The notes under the pieces: model-generated
What the model was told of the DNA's origin: nothing
Databases searched by the model: none
Seen by the model: only the letters and a program-made list of their open reading frames with translations
Position numbers and translations under genes: made by a program
Assembly (NCBI RefSeq): GCF_000758725.1
Contig: NZ_CP009428.1
Coordinates: forward strand, 2,914,001-2,978,000
Direction of reading: 5' to 3'
Origin: Paenibacillus odorifer
GTDB lineage: Bacteria > Bacillota > Bacilli > Paenibacillales > Paenibacillaceae
DNA: 64,000 bases
Shown here: positions 34,823-43,807 of the stretch, one piece after another
Position numbering within the stretch: the first letter of the stretch is position 1
Layout: every line of letters starts with the position of its first letter

Positions 34823-35719
34823 GTGGGGACAACGGTTCGCAAAATAAAAGGTTATGTGATTCGTGACTGGATGATGAGTTATCTCTTTTTAGTGCCGGCA
34901 TTTGGGTTTTTCCTGCTTTTTGTGGCTTATCCGATGGTGAAAGGGGTCTATATTAGTTTCTTTGATTACTCCTTGAGAGATTTCAGCTTTATTGGCCTCG
35001 ATAATTATATCTCCTTAATAAAAGATGATAACTTCAGGAAGTCGATGGGAAATACATTATTGCTTGTACTCATCACTGTACCCATCGTTATTATTTTCTC
35101 GTTATTTATCTCTATGAATATTTATAAGAAAAAAGAGTTTGCCAGATCGTTTTTCCGTGGAGTGTTCTATTTGCCGGCTGTATCCTCGGTTGTAAGCATC
35201 ACAGTCGTTTGGGGCTGGATTTATCATCCGAACTATGGGATTCTAAATTATTTGACCAGCTTTTTGGGAATGGAGCCTATATCCTGGTTAGGAGATACGA
35301 GGACTGCACTGCTTGCAATTATCGTGGTTCTGATAACGACCTCTGTTGGGCAGCCGATCATTTTATATGTGGCATCTATTGGGAACATTCCTACTTCTTA
35401 CATAGAAGCAGCTGAGATTGATCGAGCGACGCCTTGGCAGATTTTCCGGAAAATATTATGGCCAATGCTAATGCCAACGAACTTATATATTATCGTGATT
35501 ACCACGATCAACACCTTTCAATGTTTTGCGCTAATTCAGTTGCTCACCTCGGGTGGACCTGTGTATAGCACATCGACTGTTATGTATGGCGTTTACGAAC
35601 AAGCCTTTATGCTCGGTCATTTTGGATATGCCTCGGCGATGGGTGTCATCCTTGCGATTGTGATCGGGATCATTTCTATCATTCAATTCAAATACTTTGG
35701 CAGTGATGTTGAGTATTAA
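34823..35719 (+). CDS. Sugar ABC transporter permease (MalF/LplB type)
   Basis: 298 residues from the GTG at 34823, which has GGGGAAGGA upstream; a longer in-frame start at 34751 would lie upstream of the hairpin and is unlikely. Six hydrophobic segments; the EAA-type loop is seen as EAAEIDRATPWQIFRKILWPML. It forms the membrane channel with the next permease. The ATPase is not encoded here and is probably a shared MsmX-type protein. Confidence 0.9.
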   Translation: MGTTVRKIKGYVIRDWMMSYLFLVPAFGFFLLFVAYPMVKGVYISFFDYSLRDFSFIGLDNYISLIKDDNFRKSMGNTLLLVLITVPIVIIFSLFISMNIYKKKEFARSFFRGVFYLPAVSSVVSITVVWGWIYHPNYGILNYLTSFLGMEPISWLGDTRTALLAIIVVLITTSVGQPIILYVASIGNIPTSYIEAAEIDRATPWQIFRKILWPMLMPTNLYIIVITTINTFQCFALIQLLTSGGPVYSTSTVMYGVYEQAFMLGHFGYASAMGVILAIVIGIISIIQFKYFGSDVEY

Positions 35720-35731
35720 GGAGGGGACATC

Positions 35732-36619
35732 ATGAATTCTACGAATCCGTTAGAACTGACAGCACCTATTGGCCAATCTAAGAAAGTAAGCAAATGGAAA
35801 AAAGAATTGACGATTCCAAAAATATTAGCGACCTTCCTGTTGATTCTAGCAACGTTGTTTTTTATCTTCCCTTTTTATTGGGTGGTTTCAGGGGCATTTA
35901 AGCTTCAGACTGTGGCAACAACGATCCCCCCGGAATGGTTTCCGGCTAAGCCGACTCTGCAAAACTGGACCGAGTTATTTAAGAATCCCGTTGAGCGCTG
36001 GATGTTTAACAGTTTCATCATTGCTTTTTGTGAAATGGCAGCGATTTGTATCGTTTCTTCCTGTGCTGGATATGTGCTAGCCAAAAAGTCTTTTCCTGGC
36101 CGAGGGATTATCTTTACGATGTTTGTTGCCGCTATGGCATTGCCTAAGCAAGTTATTCTTGTCCCGCTGTTTACGATGCTTGCAGATTTTGGGTGGGTCA
36201 ACACGTATAAAGGGCTTATTTTACCAGCGATTGGCTGGCCATTTGGAGTCTTCCTAATGAAGCAGTTCGCGCAGACGATTCCAGGAGAATTAATTGAAGC
36301 AGCCAAAATAGATGGCAGCTCTGAGATTCGTTTGTTCGGAACCATCATTTTACCTTTGTTAAAGCCTGCAATAGGGGCACTGGCAATCTTTACCTTCATC
36401 ACTTCTTGGAATGATTATTTCAGTCAGCTGATCATGACCAGATCGACTTCAATGATGACATTACCACTTGGGGTAGCGACTCTTCGGGGTGAATTCACAA
36501 CAAACTATGGACTGCTTATGGCGGGTGCTGCGTTAGCCTCTATTCCTATGATTGCAATTTTTCTAATGTTCCAAAAAGCCTTTACCCAAGGGATTACTAT
36601 GGGGGCTGTAAAAGGTTAA
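35732..36619 (+). CDS. Sugar ABC transporter permease (MalG type)
   Basis: 295 residues with a strong AAGGAGGGG site, 12 bp after the first permease. Six membrane segments and the EAA loop EAAKIDGSSEIRLFGTIILPLL. Together with the 34823 product and the binding lipoprotein it makes a CUT1 importer, presumably for sialic acid or a sialylated or related sugar given the nan genes downstream. Confidence 0.92.
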   Translation: MNSTNPLELTAPIGQSKKVSKWKKELTIPKILATFLLILATLFFIFPFYWVVSGAFKLQTVATTIPPEWFPAKPTLQNWTELFKNPVERWMFNSFIIAFCEMAAICIVSSCAGYVLAKKSFPGRGIIFTMFVAAMALPKQVILVPLFTMLADFGWVNTYKGLILPAIGWPFGVFLMKQFAQTIPGELIEAAKIDGSSEIRLFGTIILPLLKPAIGALAIFTFITSWNDYFSQLIMTRSTSMMTLPLGVATLRGEFTTNYGLLMAGAALASIPMIAIFLMFQKAFTQGITMGAVKG

Positions 36620-36676
36620 TTATTCTTATAACAACGAAAATTAGTAGTATGAATTAAACGATGGAGGCTGTAATTT

Positions 36677-37594
36677 ATGAAATCATATGATCTTGAATCC
36701 TTTAAAGGCATTATTATTGCTATGTACTCCAGTTATGATGCTGAGGGGGAAATCGATAAAGAAGCAGCCCGAAAATTAGCTCGTCAGTATGCTTCTACGG
36801 GAGTAAAAGGTCTTTATGTTGGCGGAAGCTCTGGCGAAGGTATGCTGCAATCTGTAGAAGAACGCAAACAAATGCTCGAGGCAGTTATAGCAGAGGTTGG
36901 AAAAGAGCTTACAATCATTGCTCACGTGGGTGCCCCATCTACAAGAGACAGTGTTGAACTAGCTATCCATGCTGAGAAAGTTGGCGCACATGCCGTATCG
37001 GCTGTTCCAGCGATCTATTATCGTCTGTCACCGGAAAGTGTTGAAAGTCATTGGCAGGCGATTATTGATAGTACGGCGCTTCCATTTATTATCTATCACA
37101 TCCCGCAAACTACAGGCTTTCAATTATCGAAAAGCTTGCTGATTAAGATGGCAGCTCAGGATAAAGTAATCGGGGTGAAAATTTCGGCGGAGAGCACGTT
37201 TGAGCTTCAGCAATTTAAAGCCGCAGGCGGGAAGGATTTTCTAGTCTTAAATGGACCAGATGAGCAGTATTTGGCGGGCCGCAGTATTGGGGCAGATGGC
37301 GGGATTGGTGGAACTTATGGGGTGATGCCCGAGTTATTCCTAAAAGTGGAACAATGTTATGTGCAAGGAGAGATGGCTGAGGCGCAGAAATGGCAGTTTA
37401 TCATCAATGATCTCATTGTTGAATTGCTTTCCTTTCCTTCATTATATGGTGCGTGTAAAGCGATCCTTAGTGTGCGCGGATTTGAAACAGGTCAGCCAAG
37501 AATGCCGCTTTTACCGATTAAGGATTCCGATCAGGAGCGGGTGGAAGCTCTGAACAATAGAATATTAGATTATATTCTTGAAGCGAAGGGATAG
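36677..37594 (+). CDS. nanA: N-acetylneuraminate lyase
   Basis: 305 residues of the DapA/NanA aldolase family: GGSSGEG binds the carboxylate, the Schiff-base Lys is K168 in IGVKISAEST, and the Tyr is in IYHIPQTTG. It splits N-acetylneuraminate to N-acetylmannosamine and pyruvate. The assignment as NanA rather than DapA rests on motif details and on the following nanE and ROK kinase. A GGAGG site is present. Confidence 0.92.
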   Translation: MKSYDLESFKGIIIAMYSSYDAEGEIDKEAARKLARQYASTGVKGLYVGGSSGEGMLQSVEERKQMLEAVIAEVGKELTIIAHVGAPSTRDSVELAIHAEKVGAHAVSAVPAIYYRLSPESVESHWQAIIDSTALPFIIYHIPQTTGFQLSKSLLIKMAAQDKVIGVKISAESTFELQQFKAAGGKDFLVLNGPDEQYLAGRSIGADGGIGGTYGVMPELFLKVEQCYVQGEMAEAQKWQFIINDLIVELLSFPSLYGACKAILSVRGFETGQPRMPLLPIKDSDQERVEALNNRILDYILEAKG

Positions 37595-37602
37595 GGTTAA
37601 TA

Positions 37603-38289
37603 ATGACTCGAATAAGTGATATCTTTCCGGTGAAAGGTCTGATTGTTTCCTGTCAGGCACTTGAGCATGAGCCGCTTCATGGTGGGGATACAATGGCTAA
37701 AATGGCAAGAGCAGCGGTTCAATCAGGAGCTATAGGAATCCGGACAAATGGTGTTCCAGATATTGTAGCTATCAAAAAAGAAGTAAATGTACCGGTCATT
37801 GGACTTATTAAACGGGATATTCCCGGATCAGCCATATTTATAACACCAACCTTAGATGAAGTGAAGGCGATTGTTTCTGCAAAAGCAGAGATTGTTGCGC
37901 TTGATGTAACGAATCGGGAAGAACGCTTAGAGTCAGTAAAGCCATTAATAGAATATGCACATCTGAGAGGTGTGCTGGTTATGGCGGATATTTCGACATT
38001 TGAGGAAGGGCTTGCCGCTGAGAAATTAGGTGTGGATTTCATCGGTACCACGCTTTCAGGCTACACCCCATACAGTACACAGCAAGAAGGACCGGACCTT
38101 GTCTTAATTCAACAATTAAGCAAATTAGTGAACATTCCTGTTGTTGCGGAAGGACGGATATGGACACCGGAAGACGCAGCAAAAGCTAAGAATGCGGGGG
38201 CATCCTATGTTGTTGTAGGAAGTGCAATTACTAGGCCACAATTGATCACTTCGAGATATGTTAAGGCCGTGAGCAATTTCAATGACTGA
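37603..38289 (+). CDS. nanE: N-acetylmannosamine-6-phosphate 2-epimerase
   Basis: 228 residues, the normal NanE length. LIVSCQALEHEPLHG, IGLIKRD (with the catalytic Lys), DVTNRE and VVAEGRIWTPEDA are typical of this TIM-barrel family. It converts ManNAc-6-phosphate to GlcNAc-6-phosphate. It starts 8 bp after nanA and overlaps the longest reading of the next gene, so translation is coupled. Confidence 0.95.
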   Translation: MTRISDIFPVKGLIVSCQALEHEPLHGGDTMAKMARAAVQSGAIGIRTNGVPDIVAIKKEVNVPVIGLIKRDIPGSAIFITPTLDEVKAIVSAKAEIVALDVTNREERLESVKPLIEYAHLRGVLVMADISTFEEGLAAEKLGVDFIGTTLSGYTPYSTQQEGPDLVLIQQLSKLVNIPVVAEGRIWTPEDAAKAKNAGASYVVVGSAITRPQLITSRYVKAVSNFND

Positions 38290-38305
38290 CGGAGGTGAGT
38301 CCGCG

Positions 38306-39289
38306 ATGGAAGGGTATGATCCTCATATAGAATATGCGATCGGAGTAGATATTGGCGGCACGAAAATTAATGCCGGACTCGTCTCTTCACAAGGGGACGT
38401 TTTACATACTGTAAGCCTAAGCACATTGGCTGGACAGACGAAAACAATAGATCGCATTATACTAGCTATTCGGACATTAATGGATGAAATAACAGCACAA
38501 CAAGCGGGAATTCAACTCCAAGGAATTGGCGTAGGATCAGCAGGGCAAATGGATTGGGAGGCGGGACGTGTCCGTTCCGCTTCGGAGCTTATCCCTGGCT
38601 ATGCTGGCACAGCTTTGAAGGATTTGCTTCAGACACAGTTTCATCTTCCGGTAATCGTTGATAATGACGTGAATGTATTAGCATTAACAGAGAAATATTT
38701 AGGCTCAGGCAAAGAGGTAAAAGACTTTATCTGTCTTGCCCTTGGTACGGGCGTGGGTGGAGCGATAGTCGTAGACGGCCATCTTGTCCACGGTTCTTGG
38801 GGTGGGGCTGGAGAGTTAGGGCATATGTCCGTAGATTTCAAAGGACCTGCATGCGTTTGTGGTGGAACAGGCTGTTTGGAGCAGTATGCTTCAGGCACAA
38901 GTATCGCACGTCGCATGCGCGACAAGCTTTTATTACATAACCAGTCCCCAGAGAATGTAGACTCACGGGAAGTGATAGCGAGATGGCGGGCAGGTGACTC
39001 TCTGGCTACAGCGTTAATGGAAGACACGATTGCTGCGCTCGGATCCGCGATTGCTTCATTAATCCATATTTTTAACCCTAAAGTCATCGTCATTGGCGGT
39101 GGAGTTGCTGAAGCAGGCGAACTTTTGTTTGAAGGCATTAGAAGGGAAGTAAAGGGCAGAGTAATGCCATCGATGCTGGAAAATGTTCGTATTGAAGCAG
39201 CCTATCATGGTAATTTATGTGGAATGATCGGTGCGGGGCTGCAGATGTGGGAGTATAGTCCCGATAAAGTAAAGAGAGCAGAGCTATAA
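38306..39289 (+). CDS. nanK: ROK-family kinase, probably N-acetylmannosamine kinase
   Basis: 327 residues. ATG 38306 is chosen for the GGAGGTGAG site; a start at 38282 would overlap nanE. ATP-binding GVDIGGTKINAGL, catalytic VDNDVNV, and the ROK zinc site GHMSVDF...CVCGGTGCLEQYASG are all present. It would phosphorylate ManNAc to feed NanE. NagA and NagB, needed to finish the path, are not in the window. Other ROK sugar kinases look similar, so the substrate rests on context. Confidence 0.85.
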   Translation: MEGYDPHIEYAIGVDIGGTKINAGLVSSQGDVLHTVSLSTLAGQTKTIDRIILAIRTLMDEITAQQAGIQLQGIGVGSAGQMDWEAGRVRSASELIPGYAGTALKDLLQTQFHLPVIVDNDVNVLALTEKYLGSGKEVKDFICLALGTGVGGAIVVDGHLVHGSWGGAGELGHMSVDFKGPACVCGGTGCLEQYASGTSIARRMRDKLLLHNQSPENVDSREVIARWRAGDSLATALMEDTIAALGSAIASLIHIFNPKVIVIGGGVAEAGELLFEGIRREVKGRVMPSMLENVRIEAAYHGNLCGMIGAGLQMWEYSPDKVKRAEL

Positions 39290-39342
39290 GGGTCTATTCA
39301 CCATCTATCTGTATAGAAAGTCACGGGGAGCAATACGTAGAA

Positions 39343-39541
39343 GCATTTAATTGTAATTCGTACAACTATATTTCTCGAATCCCTCAAGCCGATGGATATA
39401 AGTGTATTTTGTACAGCTATTTTCTTGATTTACAGCCTTAGTGGTGGCTTCTCGTGTTTTTAGTTGTATAAAATGCAACTAAAGTCAAAATGATTGCATT
39501 TGCCTACGAAATAACTGTATAGAATACATTTATTCCATTCC
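39343..39541. repeat. Dispersed intergenic repeat, copy A
   Basis: About 200 bp made of units like ATAGTTGTACGAATTACAATTA (read on the minus strand), spaced about 45-50 bp. Its reverse complement aligns along its whole length with the repeat at 55337-55545, sharing blocks such as TTTATACAACTAAAAAC and AATACACTTATATCCA. No gene is visible between nanK and the terminator at 39630. Confidence 0.8.
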
Positions 39542-39629
39542 TCAGATTCCCCTGAGATCCGGTGTAATTGAGCCATTGAAGATTGATTAGTGTTTTGGGA
39601 TTGATTAATTTTTTAAATAATTAAGTTAG

Positions 39630-39666
39630 AACCACATGTGAATAATACTCCATGTGGTTTCTTTTA
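39630..39666 (+). terminator. Rho-independent terminator
   Basis: AACCACATG pairs with CATGTGGTT around a 12-base loop, followed by TCTTTT. It probably ends the sialic acid operon 340 bp after nanK; the stretch 39667-39986 holds nothing recognisable. Confidence 0.75.
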
Positions 39667-39986
39667 TTAGTTATAGCCCACCCCAGTACCCAATGCCGAA
39701 TGAACCCTTCGTTCAACCATCAACACAATTAACCTATGTTATAGAGAGCAGTTTTTCGCTTTTTACGTTGAATTTATGATGGTGATTCATTAATGTGAGT
39801 ATATCACACGATATCGCTACGACGAATTCAATGTGTCCAAAGACTCGGGGAAATTCGACCTTAACTGGTCCGGCTCGGATAAACTTGTTTGACCAAACCA
39901 GCCTAGCTAAGATTTTAATTAGGCTTAAGAAATACAAGATATCCAATTTGTATCCCTTAACTTATATAACAAAGGATGGGCAAACT

Positions 39987-40677
39987 ATGGTCGATTATAA
40001 TAACAACGAAGGAATAGGCGGTTTTCAACAAGGTAGCTATCGTCCATTAGCCATTCATCCCATTGATGCGAATTGGACCAGACAATCCCGATTCAGAGCT
40101 CCAACATCGCTTTCAGTTTTGAAGCGAGTTGTTGACTCGGGGCGGCCGGATTTTTCATATGGATTAAGCTCGTTTACAGTGGATGAACAAGGGAGAGCCA
40201 TTTTAGCTGTGGGGCAGGGTGATTTCGAGCTTAATCATCAATACGGCAAACCATATTTACCTGTGTACATATGAAGATGAGTCACAAATTATTGGGAGAC
40301 TCTATGCTTTTGACGCGGATGGAACCATAAGATGGGTTTACAAGTGCTCGTCCATATTTTGGTGCGATCCGGTTATTTCCCGTGAAGGAATCATATATGT
40401 TGGTCAAAATGTGAATTCCAAACTTTATGCTTTTAGTCCTGATGGAGAGTTGTTGTGGGAGAAACGGATGGGTCAAGGAGAAGGGCACCGTCCCCCTGTC
40501 ATAGATCAGGATGGGGTTATGTATTGGTGTCTTTCTAGCCAGTTATATGCCATTGCTCCGGATGGCGAAGTGAAATGGATATACCAACCGGAGGAAAGTT
40601 ACGGTGACACCAGCCCTTCCCTGGGCGCAGACGGTAATTTATACGTAAATTTGACCGGCGGGGAATTCATTTGTTAG
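39987..40677 (+). pseudogene. Frameshifted PQQ-like beta-propeller gene
   Basis: The first part (MVDYNNNEGIGGFQQGSY) runs in one frame to a stop at 40274, and the second part in the +1 frame from about 40219 to 40677. The second part shows clear propeller repeats: LYAFDADGTIRWVY, LYAFSPDGELLWEK, LYAIAPDGEVKWIY. Removing one base near 40231-40235 joins them as GDFEL-IINTANHIYL. Either a real frameshift or a sequencing error. ATG 39987 follows AAGGATGG. An in-frame extension back to 39795 is unlikely. It may also lack C-terminal blades. Confidence 0.8.
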
Positions 40678-40688
40678 GTGGTTGAATA

Positions 40689-41228
40689 ATGGGAACTTCA
40701 TTTGCTAATCTCCACGTGTTTACAAACGATAAGGAAGCCGTGCTGAAGAGCTTGAAACGGCTAAGACCTAAAGGAAGCTACTACATCGGGCAGTCCCAAG
40801 GCTGGACAACAGTACTGGGGGAGAAGTTCAACTGGGAAACGATTGGTGAAAGCGCCAGATCTTTGTCTAACTTGATCTCTTCCCTTGTACTTGCTATAGG
40901 ATACTTTGATGATGAAGTGTTGGAAATTTTCATTTATCAGAATGGGGAAATGCTGGACAGATATGCTGGAGGTGATGTTCTAGAAGAATATGAAATGGAG
41001 CCGGAGACTTTTGACTACGCTGCAGTCGTCGAACGTTTGGGGTTGACCGTTTCGCCCGATTCTTTGGGTGTCATGTTCCAGAATGATGATGTCCGGGAGA
41101 TTGTAGAGCAACTGGAGACTGTTGTGCCTGCTCCGCTTATTCTGAAATATGACTGGGTAGAGGACGATGAGTCGTTTGGTGGGGAATTTGTTCACGTCCG
41201 CAGAGACCTTCAAACTATCAAAGCCTAA
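40689..41228 (+). CDS. Unknown acidic protein beside the beta-propeller gene
   Basis: 179 residues with a GGTGG site, 11 bp after the broken propeller gene. No signal peptide or membrane segment; very acidic second half (VLEEYEMEPETFDY, YDWVEDDESF). I do not recognise the family. The start GTSFANLHVFTND and the compact acidic alpha/beta look are reminiscent of small immunity-type or SUKH-like proteins, but no motif supports that. It is probably in one transcript with the propeller gene. Confidence 0.65.
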   Translation: MGTSFANLHVFTNDKEAVLKSLKRLRPKGSYYIGQSQGWTTVLGEKFNWETIGESARSLSNLISSLVLAIGYFDDEVLEIFIYQNGEMLDRYAGGDVLEEYEMEPETFDYAAVVERLGLTVSPDSLGVMFQNDDVREIVEQLETVVPAPLILKYDWVEDDESFGGEFVHVRRDLQTIKA

Positions 41229-41318
41229 GAGGATTTGCTCCGGCACAGTGAATTATATAGTCCTAATTAGAAAAGTATTTTTTTTATAAAATGCTATAGA
41301 TATGATAGGGAAAGCTAA

Positions 41319-41459
41319 ATGAAAGGGAATTTTTCTTTTATAGTTCGTGATGAAAATATAGATTTTGAGGAAATAAGTAAAAGGTTAGATCTATCACCAA
41401 CTTCAATTATTAAAAAGGGGCAATACATTAGAGATGGTGGGAGAACAAAAGCGCTGTAG
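41319..41459 (+). pseudogene. DUF4279-like N-terminal fragment
   Basis: 46 codons: MKGNFSFIVRDENIDFEEI then SKRLDLSPTSIIKKGQ and a stop. The pattern matches the beginning of DUF4279 proteins, which are normally about 130 residues, so this is a truncated remnant. The ribosome site (AGGGAAAG) is poor. No continuation in other frames was seen downstream. Confidence 0.5.
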
Positions 41460-41498
41460 CTCAAATCATAATTCGATTTTGATGGAAGGAGCATTAAT

Positions 41499-42242
41499 AT
41501 TAAGAAAACCACCTTGTCATCCATAATTCTTGCTGTAGTAATGTGTACAGTAGCAGCTTGTACTAACAAGGAGCCAACATTTGAAAACCACATAAACGAA
41601 ACTAAGCCAATCGAAAATCAACACAGCATTTCTTATGAATTATCTCCGGAGTTATATACTTACAATGAACAAATTAATATTAACTATCCGCAAATATCTA
41701 TTTTTGGAAAACCGAATGAACAAGAGAAGTTAAATGAAATGATCAAGGAACGTGCTTATAGTTATTTGGATAATTACTCTCCGGAGGAAAAAGAGACCTT
41801 TAGTTTAGATATGGATTATTCTGTATCTTTAGAAAATGAAGGCTTACTAAGTATTCAGTTTTCAGGATACAGTTATGTTGAAGGTGCTGCTCATCCTGTA
41901 GATATTTTTGATACTATAAATATTGATATGAAGAAATTTGAACCCCTACAATTAACTGATATCGTGACCATCGATGCGGAATTTTTGAAGGAGCTGAAGG
42001 AAAGTGAACTTCAATCCGATATTATTGAGCAAAAGAATATTCTTACTGAAAGATCAGATGAGGAATGGCTGACTTCACTTCAGCACGCAGATACTAGTGG
42101 AGCGGATATAAGATGGTACTTGACGGAGAATACGCTGGGGATAAGTGTGCAGATTTCTCATGCTATCGGAGATCATGCTGAGTTTGAAATCAAGTATGAC
42201 AAACTGAAGCCTAAGCTGAATACTTTTTTCTTCCAGAAATAA
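41499..42242 (+). CDS. Lipoprotein with DUF4163/DUF3298 (PdaC/RsiV-like) domain
   Basis: About 247 residues. The best start is an ATT at 41499: GGAAGGAG lies 7 bases upstream and the N-terminus then reads KKTTLSSIILAVVMCTVAAC, a proper lipoprotein signal with two Lys and lipobox VAAC. The first standard start, TTG 41514, has no ribosome site and removes the Lys pair. The mature part holds two copies of the DUF4163-DUF3298 type fold, with YVEGAAHPVDIFDTINIDM as the recognisable stretch. Relatives bind or modify cell wall or act in sigma-V control; role here unknown. Confidence 0.72.
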   Translation: MKKTTLSSIILAVVMCTVAACTNKEPTFENHINETKPIENQHSISYELSPELYTYNEQININYPQISIFGKPNEQEKLNEMIKERAYSYLDNYSPEEKETFSLDMDYSVSLENEGLLSIQFSGYSYVEGAAHPVDIFDTINIDMKKFEPLQLTDIVTIDAEFLKELKESELQSDIIEQKNILTERSDEEWLTSLQHADTSGADIRWYLTENTLGISVQISHAIGDHAEFEIKYDKLKPKLNTFFFQK

Positions 42243-42345
42243 TAGAGCCTATTAAATTCCCTTGATTTAATAGAATAATTTACCGATAATGTTAATGGGG
42301 AACCCAGAATCAAATCCGTCATGAAGCAGGAGGCACTATCGGACA

Positions 42346-43752
42346 ATGATGACTTTAATGAACATGGTGCGGGGAACGGAGAACGATCTTCCTGCTAAAG
42401 AAATGATTAAGTATTGGAATCATGAGCCTGGAACTTTAAAGATGGTAAGGGCCAGTAGCAATTTTATTTATACCTTTCAGTGGAATGGTAAACGCTTTTA
42501 TTTAAGGTTTACTCATGAAGAGGATAATTCTGCAGACAATATCCAGGCAGAGCTGGATTTTATGATGTATTTATTAGAGCAAGGTTATGAGACCGTCGCT
42601 CCTGTGCGTTCTAAGTCTGGCAATTGGATTGAAACGTTGTTAACGAATCACGGGCGATACCACGGGGTAGTTTTTGAACAGGCCCAGGGTGAATATGTTT
42701 CACTTGATGAGATGAAGGAACCTCATTTTTATCAATGGGGCCAATCGCTTGCACGTCTGCATAATTTTTCGGAAACCTATGCACCGAGCACGCCTTATCG
42801 CAAAAGCTGGGTCGATTCATTGAATTTTATTTATTCCGTATTGAGCAGGCATCCTGAGGAGCATAAGGCGCTTAAGGAATATGAGCGGATTGAAGCTTGG
42901 TTATCAGAGCTCCCTTTTGGAGTGGGGCATACTGGGCTCGTACATTATGATTTTGAGATGGATAATATCTTTTATATGCAAGAAGAATCCCGCTACAGTG
43001 CCATCGATTTTGATGACTCTATGTATCACTGGTTTGCGATGGATATTACATCGGCGTTAAGAGACCTGACGGAATCGGATGATGATAAAAGTAGAAGAAA
43101 CATTGACCATTTTATTAGTGGATATAGATCGGTTAAGCAGCTAGATGATGAGTATATTAAGTTGATACCTGAATTTCAAAGATTTGCAGACTTATACAGT
43201 TTTGCTAGATTACTTCGGTGTATGGAGAATTCGGATGATTCTATTTTCCCGGATTGGGCGCAACAGCTTAAACTGAAATTAGAAAGAGTTTGTGACCGAT
43301 TACGAACCGGCTTTCAACCACATATAGTGCTGAAGGATATCACTGAAAAAAACTGGTACGCTTGTACTCAATTAGAAGTATCGGATGAGCAAAAGGCTAT
43401 TTTTCCTGTACCGGTGGTCTATTGGTTAGCAGAAGCAGCTTATTGTGGTATGACCCCGCTCGCTTTATACGCAGATGAAGAATTGGTAGGTTTCTCTGTG
43501 TATAGCGTAGATCCTGAGGACGGAAGTTATTGGATTATGGCTTTTATGATTGACCAGAGATACCAGAACAGGGGTTTAGGCAGAACGGGTATGGATACCT
43601 TAATTCGTTATATTAAAGCAGAACATCATTGCGACAAAATCGTTATTGGCCATCGGATCGAGAACGAACGTGCTTCGAATTTATATACATCACTCGGGTT
43701 CGTTGAAGTCAGTAGGGACGAGGTTGAAGTTATACGAGGGTTGGTAGTGTAG
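42346..43752 (+). CDS. Fusion of APH-type kinase and GNAT acetyltransferase
   Basis: 468 residues. Residues 1-310 form an APH/Srk-like kinase with HYDFEMDNIFY (catalytic loop) and AIDFDDSMY (metal loop). Residues about 320-468 form a GNAT domain close to the BltD spermidine acetyltransferase type, with acetyl-CoA loop QRYQNRGLGRTGMD and NERASNLYTSLGF. An AGGAGG site lies 12 bases upstream. The pairing suggests one small amine or aminoglycoside-like substrate handled two ways; this is inference. Own terminator. Confidence 0.88.
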   Translation: MMTLMNMVRGTENDLPAKEMIKYWNHEPGTLKMVRASSNFIYTFQWNGKRFYLRFTHEEDNSADNIQAELDFMMYLLEQGYETVAPVRSKSGNWIETLLTNHGRYHGVVFEQAQGEYVSLDEMKEPHFYQWGQSLARLHNFSETYAPSTPYRKSWVDSLNFIYSVLSRHPEEHKALKEYERIEAWLSELPFGVGHTGLVHYDFEMDNIFYMQEESRYSAIDFDDSMYHWFAMDITSALRDLTESDDDKSRRNIDHFISGYRSVKQLDDEYIKLIPEFQRFADLYSFARLLRCMENSDDSIFPDWAQQLKLKLERVCDRLRTGFQPHIVLKDITEKNWYACTQLEVSDEQKAIFPVPVVYWLAEAAYCGMTPLALYADEELVGFSVYSVDPEDGSYWIMAFMIDQRYQNRGLGRTGMDTLIRYIKAEHHCDKIVIGHRIENERASNLYTSLGFVEVSRDEVEVIRGLVV

Positions 43753-43761
43753 AAAGGGAGA

Positions 43762-43791
43762 AGCCGCCAAAGGTTTGGCGGCTCTTTTTTT
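43762..43791 (+). terminator. Rho-independent terminator
   Basis: AGCCGCCA / TGGCGGCT with a 6-base loop and a run of T, between convergent genes. Confidence 0.9.
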
Positions 43792-43807
43792 ATATAAGGA
43801 AATAAGA

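Noticed and set aside
39795..39986. Upstream in-frame extension of the beta-propeller gene
   Set aside because: No ribosome site and unlike propeller sequence; ATG 39987 is preceded by AAGGATGG.
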